A stretch of 64,000 nt of DNA, taken from contig NZ_JAANAT010000001.1 of assembly GCF_011089895.1 (NCBI RefSeq), forward strand, positions 806,001 to 870,000, read 5' to 3'. Source of the stretch: Mucilaginibacter inviolabilis (GTDB lineage Bacteria > Bacteroidota > Bacteroidia > Sphingobacteriales > Sphingobacteriaceae). Position numbers and translations under genes: made by a program. Positions 36,801 to 48,100 of this stretch are shown piece after piece (the first letter of the stretch is position 1; the number at the start of each line of letters is the position of its first letter). The notes under the pieces were generated by a model. The model worked only from the letters and a program-made list of their open reading frames with translations. It was not told where the DNA came from and searched no databases.

Positions 36801-39800
36801 GGTGGTTTGTACCCATGCCGATTACCTGGATTATGGGTTTATCTCGGGGCTATTGCAAACAGCAAGTCAGGAAAACCCCAAAATACGGGGAAAGGTTGTA
36901 GTAGTAGACAGCCTGAGGATGAATGATGTAGAAGCATTAACGCTTATCCTATCCTCAGAGCAAAATAGTAAAGATCAGGAAGTTCGGTACCTGTCAGGCG
37001 TTCGTGAGGTAAAAGGGATAGCACCATTAAATCCCATAGAAAAGCCAAATGGTCTCAGTATTAAAGCCGATGGTGTTTACCTGATCACAGGAGGCAATGG
37101 CGGTTTAGGTGAGCACTTTGCTCAGCACATCAGCAAAGTATCCGGGGCGCGGGTAGTGCTCGCGGGAAGAAGTGAATTGAATCAAAGCAAACAGGCATTA
37201 ATAAATAGTCAAAAAAACACCGCCTATTGCCGCTGCGATGTAAGCAAAGCCGAAGAAGTGACCACCCTGATCAGTACGATCATGGAAACGTATGGCCGGC
37301 TGGATGGTATTATTCATAGCGCAGGTGTTATCCGGGATAGTTATATCCTGAATAAAACAGCAAAAGAGATACAGGAAGTATTTGGTGCCAAGGTAAAGGG
37401 AGCGAGAAACCTGGACAATGCCACATCGTCAATAGCACTTGACTTTATGGTTTACTGTTCGTCGTTGGCGGGTGTATTTGGGAATGCGGCGCAGGCGGAC
37501 TATGCCTCGGCAAATGCCTGGCTGGATAACTATGCACATTACCGGGAAACGGAGCGGAAGGCAGGCAAACGGCATGGGCAAACGCTGAGTATCAACTGGC
37601 CATTATGGGCATCGGGTGGTATGCAGATCGGGGCAGAGAACGAGCGTTATATGGCCTATCATTATGGTCTGTTACCCATGCCGACATCGGAGGGGTTAGA
37701 TGCGTTTGAAAAGTTATTAAACAATGCAACGGTACAGGGTATCGTATTATATGGGTATCATGATCAACTATCGGCCTTAACTGGTCAACCCACTCAAGCA
37801 ACAAGATCCAACATAACTGCGCCGGTTGCTGATGAGGCACTGTATATAGCTACTTTAAAATATTTAGGAGACTTGTTGGCGAGTGCGCTAAAGATACCGG
37901 TAGCCAAGATGCAGCCCGATGTTTCTTTTGAGCAATTTGGTATTGACTCTACCATGATCGTTGGATTAACCAATCGTTTAGAAGAAGTATTTGGTAAGGT
38001 TTCCAGGACACTTTTTTTTGAATGCCAGACACTCGATGAACTATCCGTTTATTTTTTAACTACGCAAAGCAACAGGCTACTGGAATTAACAAGTATTAGT
38101 CCCGTATCAATAACTACAATAAATATCCATACAGATAAAATTAAGGAAGTCAAAAAGTCACGGTTTTTACATAGCCGGTCATCGTTAGAAACGCATCATT
38201 ACGCTGTAAATAAATCATCTGAAGTAATAAAAGATATTGCCATTATCGGGATCAGCGGCCGTTATCCAGGCGCAAAGAATCTGACGGAGTTCTGGGAAAA
38301 TCTGAAAGCGGGTAAGGACAGTATTACAGAAATTCCCTCAACCAGGTGGGAAATGACAGGTTTCTACGATGAAGAAAAAGGTAAACCTGGGAAAAGCTAC
38401 AGCAAATGGGGAGGGTTTATGGACGATATTGACAAATTTGACCCTCTATTTTTTAATATATCTCCACGTGAAGCTGCGTTGATGGATCCGCAAGAACGCT
38501 TGTTCCTGCAAACAGCCTGGGAAACCATGGAAGACGGTGGCTATACCCGAACCAGGCTGCAGGAAATGGATCATGATGAAAATGGACTGGCGGCTCAGGT
38601 AGGTGTTTATGTGGGAGTAATGTACGAAGAGTATCAATTATTTGGCCCAGAAGAAACAGTCAAAGGGAATCTCGTTTCATTATTGGGCAATCCTAGCGGA
38701 ATAGCTAACCGGGTGTCATACTTTCTGAATCTTCATGGCCCAAGCACCGCTGTTGATACGATGTGTTCTTCGTCTTTAACAGCAATACACCTGGCTTGTA
38801 AAGATCTCCAGTCGGGCGAAATACAAATGGCTATTGCAGGCGGTGTAAATGCAAGTATCCATCCTAATAAGTATCTTATACTCAGTCAAGGCGGTTTTGC
38901 CTCAAGTACAGGTCGTTGTGAAAGTTTTGGTGAAGGAGGAGATGGTTATGTACCCGGTGAGGGCGTGGGCGCGGTATTATTAAAACCACTTCAACAGGCC
39001 ATAGCCGATGGCGACCGGATATACGGCGTTATCAAAGGAACCGCAGTTAACCATGGTGGTAAAACCAATGGTTATACGGTACCTAATCCAAAAGCACAAA
39101 CAGCGGTGATCAAAGCTGCCATGAAAAAGGCAGGTGTTCAGGCCGAAGATATCAGTTATATAGAAGCCCATGGCACCGGTACGAGTTTGGGAGACCCGAT
39201 AGAAGTAGCCGGATTAAGCAAAGCTTTTGGAACCACGAGCAAACAGTTCTGTAGTCTGGGATCAGTGAAATCGAATATTGGTCATTGTGAATCGGCAGCA
39301 GGTATATCCGGGCTAACGAAGGTATTGTTACAACTGCAACACCGTCAACTGGTGCCATCGCTGCATTCGGCTGTTTTAAACCCAAATATCGATTTTGAAA
39401 ATAGTCCCTTCAAAGTACAGCAGGAGCTAGCAGCCTGGAAATCACCGACAGGTAAAGCTCGCATAGCCGGTATCAGCGGTTTTGGAGCTGGCGGCAGCAA
39501 TGCACATATCATTATTGAGGAATACACTGGTAAATCAGCAACGGTCTATCAAAATACAGATCCGGTAATCATTGTATTATCAGCACGTGATAGCACGCGT
39601 TTGCAGGAGCATGTATTCAATCTGAAAAAACATATAGAGACTTATCCTGAGATCAATATTCATGAGGTAGCTTACACGTTACAAACCGGTCGTGAGGCGA
39701 TGGAAGAGCGACTGGCATTTATTGCAGCTGATAAGGAAGAGTTGTTGCAGCATTTGAGTAATTACCTGGAAAACAAAATACAGGAGCTGTTGACCGGTAA

Positions 39801-40143
39801 TATCCGAAAAGATGCCCCTTGCTTTTTATTGGAAGGCAAAGCAGGTAAAGCATACCTGGAAAGTGCAATTGGTGAAAAGGAAGGTCGTTCATTGGCACAA
39901 TTATGGACTAACGGTATTCACATTGACTGGAATCTGTTGTATACCGATGAACGTCCATCGCTGGTCAGCTTACCAACTTACCCTTTTGCTAAAGACTATT
40001 GCTGGTTCGAGAAATCCACGGCCGTATCTCCGGTAACAGCATCCAGACTACATCCTTTATTACACAGTAACACTTCTAACCTTAAAGAGCAACCACTACA
40101 TCCACTTTTACATACCTATAATTCAGAAAAACAACTTAATTAA
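33088..40143 (+). CDS. Trans-AT polyketide synthase, end of module 6, module 7 and first part of module 8 (2351 aa)
   Basis: Starts one base after the preceding stop codon, in a different frame. Residues 1-185 are a methyltransferase remnant: LQPGEKFHIMGINAG aligns with LQPGEKIRILEVGAG of the intact cMT in the third synthase, and GSCDMVISVDVL with GNYDIVIGANVV, but the S-adenosylmethionine glycine motif is gone and the domain is about half length. Then come ACP7 (Ser221), KS7 (Cys452), DH7 (His911, Asp1068), KR7 (loop from Gly1335, Tyr1472), ACP8 (Ser1621) and KS8 (Cys1893, DTMCSSS). The protein ends about 200 residues after KS8, a few residues into a DH domain (LHPLLHSNTSNLKEQ), followed by a second, similar LHPLLH motif and TAA at 40141. 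The following gene continues in the same frame and supplies the rest of that DH. So both ends of this protein lie inside modules. Confidence 0.96.
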   Translation: MQYINKNKKFVKASAISMLKLEALASTNALPRHSGLLFELIQEGLTESIPHLQPGEKFHIMGINAGNEELYQEFAIFEDQLTLILDAKLIVPTGSCDMVISVDVLSQPHQLSHLKTYLKQDGILVLQESAINEDTIYLLGEDGYEQMAVYLLENGTWIILAKSNGIIQIQEIESIPASQFGNTSDAECLTSRLINIAAAIIELPEDEFDTSMQFKDFGFDSILGVELINNINEALSITLKATDLYNYPNLTQLANYIHDQYQGVLVKPVVPIGVGVNNNTEKVAPTFSNPALNSIAIIGISGQFGSANDLAAYWDALKEGRNLVEIIPSNKWNNDSQHNLPEVKWASCLKDVDCFDPLFFKLSGTEAEMMDPKQRLFLEHCWKAFEDAAVNPDTLSSTKCGVYVGVGQSDYAARTEGTLPSALWGNSSAILASRISYFLNLKGPAIAVDTACSSSLVAMDMAFTSLQRGDTDLAIAGGVNIINTANAYTMANRAGMLSADGRCYTFDDRANGFVMGEGVGVIVMKRLADAERDNDRIYGVIRGCLTNQDGATNGITAPSVISQQELEKEVYERFNINPETITYVEAHGTGTSLGDPIEFEALTTSFRAFTTKQQFCSLGSVKTNIGHTLEAAGVAGLLKVLLAMQHQQLPPTINYKQHNPLIKLEGSPFKIQTKLADWVTPENSPRRAALSSFGFSGTNAHMVIEEYIPTKTPLYQSFGSVIFLLSAKNRDQLQTQARQFCQYLQTKAISNIHDIAYTLQIGRVAMEERLAIVADSVSELLQRLTAFSENRTDKVFTGNIRKKQGLLKGEADQTFIQQAIADKALDTLAQLWVNGKNIDWKMLYSEQLPNKISLPTYPFARERYWITSDNNNHTTTVNNFIYPLLHCNCSTLSEQKFSSIYTGGEFFLRDHQVLGDQVLPGVTYLEMARAAGEYAGGGRITQLRDINWLQPIKVNESAVEVHISLFATDEAIGYEIYTEAGDRQLHGQGILLSGAQPEPARHDIGALRSSLSHTEQGDSYYEKFRSVGLHYGESFQGIREISYSEESALSRIALPHQAGFVLSPGLLDSALQTCMGISLASGEQQLMLPFSVREVTIYQELPEEVWCYARQDRSGKHSGSYDLELLNASGEVLVQFTELVLLSLENNTEKTSPETTSIGMQLYTSGWQMAKSETTNQTESLPTLVLLAGGPALLADKLQEALACEVKTITASQPETFFIAIQEELQKSWQQKPGMEVQVVCTHADYLDYGFISGLLQTASQENPKIRGKVVVVDSLRMNDVEALTLILSSEQNSKDQEVRYLSGVREVKGIAPLNPIEKPNGLSIKADGVYLITGGNGGLGEHFAQHISKVSGARVVLAGRSELNQSKQALINSQKNTAYCRCDVSKAEEVTTLISTIMETYGRLDGIIHSAGVIRDSYILNKTAKEIQEVFGAKVKGARNLDNATSSIALDFMVYCSSLAGVFGNAAQADYASANAWLDNYAHYRETERKAGKRHGQTLSINWPLWASGGMQIGAENERYMAYHYGLLPMPTSEGLDAFEKLLNNATVQGIVLYGYHDQLSALTGQPTQATRSNITAPVADEALYIATLKYLGDLLASALKIPVAKMQPDVSFEQFGIDSTMIVGLTNRLEEVFGKVSRTLFFECQTLDELSVYFLTTQSNRLLELTSISPVSITTINIHTDKIKEVKKSRFLHSRSSLETHHYAVNKSSEVIKDIAIIGISGRYPGAKNLTEFWENLKAGKDSITEIPSTRWEMTGFYDEEKGKPGKSYSKWGGFMDDIDKFDPLFFNISPREAALMDPQERLFLQTAWETMEDGGYTRTRLQEMDHDENGLAAQVGVYVGVMYEEYQLFGPEETVKGNLVSLLGNPSGIANRVSYFLNLHGPSTAVDTMCSSSLTAIHLACKDLQSGEIQMAIAGGVNASIHPNKYLILSQGGFASSTGRCESFGEGGDGYVPGEGVGAVLLKPLQQAIADGDRIYGVIKGTAVNHGGKTNGYTVPNPKAQTAVIKAAMKKAGVQAEDISYIEAHGTGTSLGDPIEVAGLSKAFGTTSKQFCSLGSVKSNIGHCESAAGISGLTKVLLQLQHRQLVPSLHSAVLNPNIDFENSPFKVQQELAAWKSPTGKARIAGISGFGAGGSNAHIIIEEYTGKSATVYQNTDPVIIVLSARDSTRLQEHVFNLKKHIETYPEINIHEVAYTLQTGREAMEERLAFIAADKEELLQHLSNYLENKIQELLTGNIRKDAPCFLLEGKAGKAYLESAIGEKEGRSLAQLWTNGIHIDWNLLYTDERPSLVSLPTYPFAKDYCWFEKSTAVSPVTASRLHPLLHSNTSNLKEQPLHPLLHTYNSEKQLN
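33964..38052 (+). other. Module 7: KS-DH-KR-ACP
   Basis: KS7 about residues 293-708 of the second synthase (Cys452; distinctive SGQFG opening shared with KS11). DH7 about 885-1150 (His911 in HQVLGDQVLP, Asp1068 in LLDSALQ). KR7 about 1305-1560 (GGNGGLG loop from 1335, Tyr1472, B-type Asp in GVIRDSY). ACP8 Ser1621 (GIDS). All residues needed for an alkene are present. DH7-KR7 is nearly identical to DH8-KR8. Confidence 0.9.
35761..37784 (+). repeat. Direct repeat, DH-KR cassette copy 1
   Basis: About 2.02 kb, repeated at 40150-42173 with a constant offset of 4389 bases. By eye I count seven mismatches in the 900 bases 36061-36960. The copy begins at the codon that matches the start codon of the third synthase gene. 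Confidence 0.93.
38230..40095 (+). repeat. Direct repeat, KS plus linker copy 1
   Basis: KS8 with its post-KS linker recurs as KS9 at 42616-44481 (offset 4386). The C-terminal half and linker are almost unchanged (39547-39770 looks identical), while a patch around 38641-38880 differs clearly, giving a mosaic. Confidence 0.85.
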
Positions 40144-40149
40144 GTTATT

Positions 40150-42173
40150 ATGAGCGAGCAAAGATTTAGCAGTATTTATACGGGGGCAGAGTTTTTTTTA
40201 CAAGATCATCAAGTATTAGGAGATCAGATATTACCAGGAGTAACGTATCTGGAAATGGCACGTGCGGCAGGAGAGTATGCAGGTGGAGCCAGGGTCACGC
40301 AAATAAGGGATATCAACTGGCTGCAACCGATTAAGGTAAATGAATCAGCAGTGGAAGTGCATATCAGTCTTTTTGGAACAGATGAGGCAATAGGGTATGA
40401 GATCTATACAGAGGCAGGCGATCGGCAATTGCACGGACAGGGGATCCTTTTAAGCGGAGCTCAGCCAGAACCTGCGCGTCATGATATCGGGGCGTTAAGA
40501 TCCAGCCTGTCTCATACAGAACAAGGAGATAGTTATTACGAAAAATTCCGCTCTGTTGGTTTGCATTACGGGGAGAGCTTCCAGGGCATCCGGGAGATCA
40601 GTTATAGCGAAGAGTCTGCCTTATCACGGATTGCACTACCACATCAGGCAGGTTTCGTATTGTCACCAGGACTGCTGGATAGTGCGCTTCAAACCTGCAT
40701 GGGGATAAGCTTGGCCTCAGGCGAGCAGCAGCTGATGCTGCCTTTTAGTGTTCGTGAGGTTACTATTTACCAGGAGCTGCCGGAAGAAGTATGGTGTTAT
40801 GCGCGCCAGGACCGGAGCGGTAAACACTCAGGTAGTTATGATCTGGAGCTGCTTAATGCTTCAGGCGAAGTATTGGTTCAGTTTACCGAGCTGGTATTAT
40901 TATCGCTGGAAAACAATACGGAGAAGACATCACCGGAAACAACCAGCATCGGTATGCAGCTGTATACTTCAGGCTGGCAAATGGCAAAATCAGAGACAAC
41001 AAACCAGACCGAATCTTTACCCACATTGGTATTATTGGCCGGTGGCCCGGCATTGTTAGCAGATAAACTGCAGGAAGCCCTGGCATGCGAAGTAAAAACG
41101 ATCACTGCATCACAGCCGGAGACTTTCTTTATAGCGATACAGGAAGAGTTGCAAAAGAGCTGGCAGCAAAAGCCGGGTATGGAGGTACAGGTGGTTTGTA
41201 CCCATGCCGATTACCTGGATTATGGGTTTATCTCGGGGCTATTGCAAACAGCAAGTCAGGAAAATCCCAAAATACGGGGAAAGGTTGTAGTAGTAGACAG
41301 CCTGAGGATGAATGATGTAGAAGCATTAACGCTTATCCTATCCTCAGAACAAAATAGTAAAGATCAGGAAGTTCGGTACCTGTCAGGCGTTCGTGAGGTA
41401 AAAGGGATAGCACCATTAAATCCCATAGAAAAGCCAAATGGTCTCAGTATCAAAGCCGATGGTGTTTACCTGATCACAGGAGGCAATGGCGGTTTAGGTG
41501 AGCACTTTGCTCAGCACATCAGCAAAGTATCCGGAGCGCGGGTAGTACTCGCAGGAAGAAGTGAGTTAGACCAAAGCAAACAAGCATTAATAAATAGTCA
41601 AAAAAACACCGCCTATTGCCGCTGCGATGTAAGCAAAGCAGAAGAAGTAACATCACTGATCAGTACGATCATGGAAAGGTACGGACGGCTGGATGGTATT
41701 ATTCATAGCGCAGGTGTTATCCGGGATAGTTATATCCTGAATAAAACAGCAAAAGAGATACAGGAAGTATTTGCGGCTAAAGTAGGGGGGGCGAAAAACC
41801 TGGACAATGCCACATCGTCAATAGCACTTGACTTTATGGTTTACTGTTCGTCGTTGGCGGGAGTATTTGGTAATGCAGCACAGGCGGACTATGCCTCGGC
41901 AAATGCCTGGCTGGATAACTATGCGCATTACCGGGAAACGGAGCGCAAGGCAGGCAAACGGCATGGGCAAACGCTGAGTATCAACTGGCCATTATGGGCA
42001 TCGGGTGGTATGCAGATCGGGGCAGAGAACGAGCGTTATATGGCCTATCATTATGGTCTGTTACCCATGCCGACATCGGAGGGGTTAGATGCGTTTGAAA
42101 AGTTATTAAACAATGCAACGGTACAGGGTATCGTATTATATGGGTATCATGATCAACTATCAGCTTTAACTGG
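40150..42173 (+). repeat. Direct repeat, DH-KR cassette copy 2
   Basis: Second copy of 35761-37784, starting at the first base of the third synthase gene and ending in the KR-ACP linker, where the two sequences diverge abruptly. Confidence 0.93.
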
Positions 42174-45100
42174 ACAGGCATCACCGGTAACCAAACTTGC
42201 CACAGCTGCACCGGTTGCTGTAGCTGATGAGGTGTTATATGCCGCTGCTGTAAAATACCTTCGTGGTTTATTAGCCGCAGTGTTGGGAATGGCGGAGGAG
42301 AAGCTGAAAGCGAAAGTTCATTTTGAAAACTACGGTATCGATTCCATCCAGATTACCCGGTTAACCAATCGTCTGGAAGAAGTATTTGGCCGTTTGCCAC
42401 GTACCTTATTTTTTGAATACCGGAACCTGGAAGAGCTTTGCCATTATTTTATACAAGATCATCAAGCAAGCCTGTTAATCCTTACTGGTTTAAATACAAG
42501 CAAGCCCGTTAAAACCAATGCGCTAAGAATCGCACAGGAAAATAAACTTAGTGAGTTGGCAAATAAAAAGGCTGTTCAGACAAAGTCCGAAACACTAAGC
42601 AAAGCCATACCGAACAAAGATATTGCCATTATCGGGATCAGCGGCCGTTATCCGGAGGCAAAGAATTTGAAGGAGTTCTGGGAGAACCTGAAAGCAGGTA
42701 AAGACAGTATCACAGAAATTCCCTCAACGAGGTGGGAAATGACAGGTTTCTACGATGAAGAAAAAGGCAAGCCAGGTAAGAGCTATAGCAAATGGGGTGG
42801 CTTTATGGATGATATTGACAAATTTGACCCTCTATTTTTTAATATATCTCCACGTGAAGCTGCGTTGATGGATCCGCAAGAACGCTTGTTCCTGCAAACC
42901 GCATGGGAAACCATAGAGGACGGTGGCTATACCCGAACCAGGCTGCAAGAAATCGACCATGATGAAAATGGATTGGATTCGCAGGTTGGTGTTTATGTAG
43001 GAGTGATGTATGAAGAGTATCCATTATTTGGCTTGGAGGAGAGATTAAAAGGAAACTTTATTAACCCGGGGGGCAGTCCGAGTGGTATAGCTAACCGGGT
43101 GTCATACTTTCTGAATCTTCATGGCCCAAGCACCGCTGTTGATACGATGTGTTCTTCGTCTTTAACAGCAATACACCTGGCTTGTGAAAGTATTCAAAAC
43201 GGTAGCTGTAAATTGGCTATTGCAGGTGGAGTAAATTTAAGTGTACATCCCAATAAATACCAGATGCTGAGTCAGGGCGGTTTTGCCTCAAGTACTGGTC
43301 GTTGTGAAAGTTTTGGTGAAGGAGGAGATGGTTATGTACCCGGTGAGGGCGTGGGCGCGGTATTATTAAAACCACTTCAACAGGCCATAGCCGATGGCGA
43401 CCGGATATACGGCGTTATCAAAGGAACCGCAGTTAACCATGGTGGTAAAACCAATGGTTATACGGTACCTAATCCAAAAGCACAAACAGCGGTGATCAAA
43501 GCCGCCATGAAAAAGGCAGGTGTTCAGGCCGAAGATATCAGTTATATAGAAGCCCATGGCACCGGTACAAGTTTGGGCGACCCGATAGAAGTAGCCGGAT
43601 TAAGCAAAGCTTTTGGAACCACGAGCAAACAGTTCTGCAGTTTGGGCTCAGTAAAATCCAATATCGGTCATTGTGAATCGGCAGCAGGTATATCCGGGCT
43701 AACGAAGGTATTGTTACAGTTGCAACACCGTCAGCTGGTGCCATCGCTGCATTCGGCAGTTTTAAACCCGAATATAGATTTTGAAAATAGCCCCTTTAAA
43801 GTACAGCAGGAACTGGCAGCCTGGGAGTTACCGAATGGTAAAGCCCGCATAGCCGGTATTAGCGGTTTTGGAGCTGGCGGCAGCAATGCACATGTCATTA
43901 TTGAAGAATACACGGGTAAACCAGCAACTGTTTATCAAAATACAGATCCGGTAATCATTGTATTATCAGCACGTGATAGCACGCGTTTGCAGGAGCATGT
44001 ATTCAATCTGAAAAAACATATAGAGACTTATCCTGAGATCAATATTCATGAGGTAGCTTACACGTTACAAACCGGTCGTGAGGCGATGGAAGAGCGACTG
44101 GCATTTATTGCAGCTGATAAGGAAGAGTTGTTGCAGCATTTGAGTAATTACCTGGAAAATAAAATACAAGATTTGTTAACCGGCAATATCCGGAAAGATG
44201 CCCCCGGCTTTTTACTGGAAGGCAAAGCAGGTAAGGCGTATCTGGAAAGCGCAATAAATGAAAAGGAAGGCCGTTCATTAGCACAGTTATGGACTAAAGG
44301 TATTCACATTGATTGGAATCTGTTGTATACCGATGAAAGTCCGTCGCTGATCAGCTTGCCAACATATCCTTTTGCCAGGGAACGTTGCTGGTTCCCGCAA
44401 TCCACGGCTGTATCTCTCGTAACAGCATCCAAACTACATCCTTTATTACACAGTAACACTTCTAACCTTAAAGAACAACAATTTACCAGCACTTATACAG
44501 GTAATGAACCATTTCTAACGAATCATCAGATAAAGGGAATAAGAACATTACCAGGTGTGGCTTATCTGGAAATAGCCCGGGCCGCGGCCGAAATAGCTGT
44601 TCAAGAAAAAATAACGCAATTAAAAGATATAGTCTGGTATAGTGCTATACAAGTCAAAGATATCCCTCAAACAGTTTATACCAGCTTGTATACAGTAAGT
44701 GATAATGTTGAATATGAAATATATACTAACAACGGAACGGAACAGTTGCACTGTAGTGGGACATTGGTTACAAAAACGCAGGCTATTCCTGAAAAACATG
44801 ATCTGGCCGCTATAAAGACAGGGTTAGTACATGAAAAAGAAGGGAGTGCCTGTTATGATTTGTTTAAAGCAGCAGGCTTGGAATATGGTAACAGCTTTCG
44901 AGGTATACAAACGTTGTATTATAACGAAGATGTGGCATTATCCAAAATTCATTTACCTATAGAAAAAGAATACGTATTTACTCCGGGTATATTGGATAGT
45001 GCTTTACAAACCTGTATTGGTATTCAGTTGGCTGAAGAAAAACAGGAAATACTATTGCCTTTTAGTGTAAGTGAAATCACGAATTACCTGCCATTGTCTG

Positions 45101-48100
45101 AAGAAATATGGTGTTATGTACGAAAAAACCGGACGAGTAAACAGATAAGCAGTTATGATATTGATCTGTTAAATACAGCAGGAGAAGTATTAATCCGCTT
45201 TACGGAACTAGTGCTGGTATCACCAGACGGATTTTCGACTGGCAAAAATGATTCTGAAAAAACAACTGCTGAAATGCATTTGTATACCACCGAATGGCAG
45301 GCAAAATCGATCCAAACAACCGATTTGGCGTTAAATGGGTTAAGTCCGTTAATTATATTAGCCGGAGGTGATGCTGCTTTGGCTGGCAGGCTTCAGGAAA
45401 ACTTGGCATCGGTAGTAAAGGTCAGCAATCATGATGCCGAAGAGAGTTTTTTTAATGATGTTTTATTAACGGTTAAGACAATACTACCACAAAAAAGAGC
45501 AGCTCAGGTCATTGTGATTTGTAATAATACTAACTATTATAAATATGGTTGTATAACAGGTCTTTTAAAAACAATAACTCAGGAAAATTCCCAGGTCAGC
45601 GGAAAATTGATCCAGGTGGATGACGTCATATTTCAGGATGTAGAAGCATTAACACTTATCCTATCCTCAGAGCAAAATAGTAAAGATCAGGAAGTTCGGT
45701 ACCTGTCAGGCGTTCGTGAGGTAAAAGGGATAGCACCATTAAATCCCATAGAAAAGCCAAATGGTCTCAGTATTAAAGCAGATGGAGTCTACCTGATCAC
45801 AGGAGGGATCGGGGGATTGGGTCAGCACTTTGCCAAGCACATCAGTAAAGTATCCGGAGCGCGGGTAGTACTCGCAGGCAGAAGCGAGTTAGACCAAAGC
45901 AAACAGGCATGGGTAGCCAGCCAACCCGGCACGACTTATTACCGCTGCGATGTAAGCAAAGCCGAAGAAGTGACAGCGCTGATCAGTACGATCATGGAAA
46001 GGTACGGACGGCTGGATGGTATTATTCATAGCGCAGGTGTTATCCGGGATAGTTATATCCTGAATAAAACAGCAAAAGAGATACAGGAAGTATTTGCGGC
46101 TAAAGTAGGGGGGGCGAAAAACCTGGACAATGCGACAGTTGGAATAGCGCTTGACTTTATGGTTTACTGTTCGTCGTTGGCGGGAGTATTTGGTAATGCA
46201 GCACAGGCGGATTATGCCTCGGCAAATGCCTGGCTGGATAACTATGCGCATTACCGGGAAACGGAGCGGAAGGCAGGCAAACGGCATGGGCAAACGCTGA
46301 GTATCAACTGGCCATTATGGGCATCGGGTGGTATGCAGATCGGGGCAGAGAACGAGCGTTATATGGCCCATCATTATGGTCTGTTACCCATGCCGACATC
46401 GGAGGGGTTAGATGCGTTTGAAAAGTTATTAAACAATGCAACGGTACAGGGTATCGTATTATATGGGTATCATGATCAACTATCGGCCTTAACAGGTCAA
46501 CCCACTCAAGCAACAAGATCCAACACAACTACGCCGGTTGCTGATGAGGTGTTATATCCTGCTGCCGTAAAATATCTGCGTGGTTTATTGGCCACAGCAT
46601 TGGGAATGGTAGAAGAGAAGCTGGAAGCGAAAGTTCATTTTGAAAACTACGGTATCGATTCCATCCAGATTACCCGGTTAACGAACCTTTTAGAAGAAGT
46701 ATTTGGCCGCTTGCCGCGCACCTTATTTTTTGAATATCGGAACCTGGAAGAGCTTTGCCATTATTTTATACAAGATCATCAAGCAAGCCTGTTAACCCTT
46801 ACAGGTTTAAATATAATGGCAACGGAACAAAACGCTATTGTCAATACTGTTCAACCACAGATACAGGCAGGCAAGAATCGTCGCCAGCGTTTTGTGGCAA
46901 TACAGCCAGTGAATGATAATCAGAATAACATTAAAGATATTGCAATTATAGGTATCAGTGGCCGCTATCCGGGAGCAAATAACCTGAATGAATTTTGGGA
47001 GAACCTAAAAGCAGGTAAAGATTGCATTACTACAATACCAGGCGAGCGGTGGAATGCAGATGAAATTTATAGCCTGGAAAAAGGACAACCTGGTAAAAGC
47101 TATAGCAAATGGGGGGGATTTATGGACGATATTGACAAATTTGATCCCCTGTTTTTTAATATATCTCCACGTGAAGCAGAACTTATGGATCCGCAGGAGC
47201 GCTTGTTTTTACAAACTGTTTGGGAAACTATAGAGGATGCTGGCTATACAAAAGATAATCTGAGATCAGCAGGTAGTAAAAACGGTGCAGATGTAAAAAT
47301 TGGTGTATATGCAGGTGTAATGTACGAGGAATACCAATTGTTTGGTGCCGAAGAAAGATTAAAAGGGAATTTCGTTACCCCGGCGGGTATTGCCAGTAGT
47401 ATTGCCAATCGGGTATCGTATTTTTTTAATTTTAATGGCCCTAGCATGGCTATAGATACCATGTGTTCATCATCTTTAACAGCCATTCATTTAGCTTGCA
47501 GAGATATGCAGGCAGGGGATGCAGATATAGCTATTGCGGGTGGTGTGAATATAAGTGTACATCCCAATAAATACCTGATGTTGAGTCAGGGGCGCTTTGT
47601 GTCGGGCGCAGGTCGTTGTGAAAGTTTTGGAGAGGGAGGAGATGGCTATGTACCCGGCGAAGGCGTAGGTGCGGTATTATTAAAACCACTGCAACAGGCC
47701 GTAGCTGATGGCGACCGTATATATGGCGTTATCAAAGGAACCGCAGTTAACCATGGTGGTAAAACTAATGGTTATACGGTACCTAATCCAAAAGCACAAA
47801 CAGCGGTGATCAAAGCTGCCATGAAAAAGGCAGGTGTTCAGGCCGAAGATATCAGTTATATAGAAGCCCATGGCACCGGTACAAGTTTGGGCGACCCAAT
47901 AGAAGTAGCCGGATTAAGCAAAGCTTTTGAAACCATCAGCAAACAGTTCTGCAGTTTGGGATCAGTAAAATCGAATATTGGTCATTGTGAATCGGCAGCA
48001 GGTATATCCGGGCTAACGAAGGTATTGTTACAGCTGCAACACCGTCAGCTGGTGCCATCACTGCATTCGGCTGTTTTAAACCCAAATATCGATTTTGAAA

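Larger units (their letters stand above)
38230..42444 (+). other. Module 8: KS-DH-KR-ACP, split over genes 2 and 3 inside the DH
   Basis: KS8 (Cys1893 of gene 2) with its linker is on the second protein. The third protein starts inside the DH: His20 and Asp177 of gene 3, both motifs intact. KR8 follows (loop from Gly444, Tyr581) and ACP9 (Ser732, GIDS). The roughly 15 residues that normally open a DH are left on the C-terminus of gene 2. For the module to work, the proteins must meet at this point or the stop must be bypassed. Confidence 0.85.
42616..46761 (+). other. Module 9: KS-DH-KR-ACP
   Basis: KS9 about residues 823-1254 of the third synthase (Cys1001, DTMCSSS). DH9 about 1435-1700 (His1459 in HQIKGIRTLP, Asp1616 in GILDSALQ) is not part of the DH7/DH8 repeat. 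KR9 about 1855-2110 (GGIGGLG from 1885, Tyr2022, B-type Asp). ACP10 Ser2171 (GIDS). All catalytic residues are present, so an alkene is expected. Confidence 0.9.

Noticed and set aside
36359-41315. Pairs of identical-looking extra open frames at 36359-36670 / 40748-41059 and 36696-36926 / 41085-41315
   Set aside because: They are out-of-frame shadows inside the duplicated DH-KR cassette; their mutual similarity only reflects the DNA repeat.
38761-47466. Met before the active-site Cys in KS8, KS9 and KS10 (DTMCSSS rather than DTACSSS) as a sign of dead KSs
   Set aside because: Cys and both His motifs are intact, and this variant is familiar in active trans-AT KSs.
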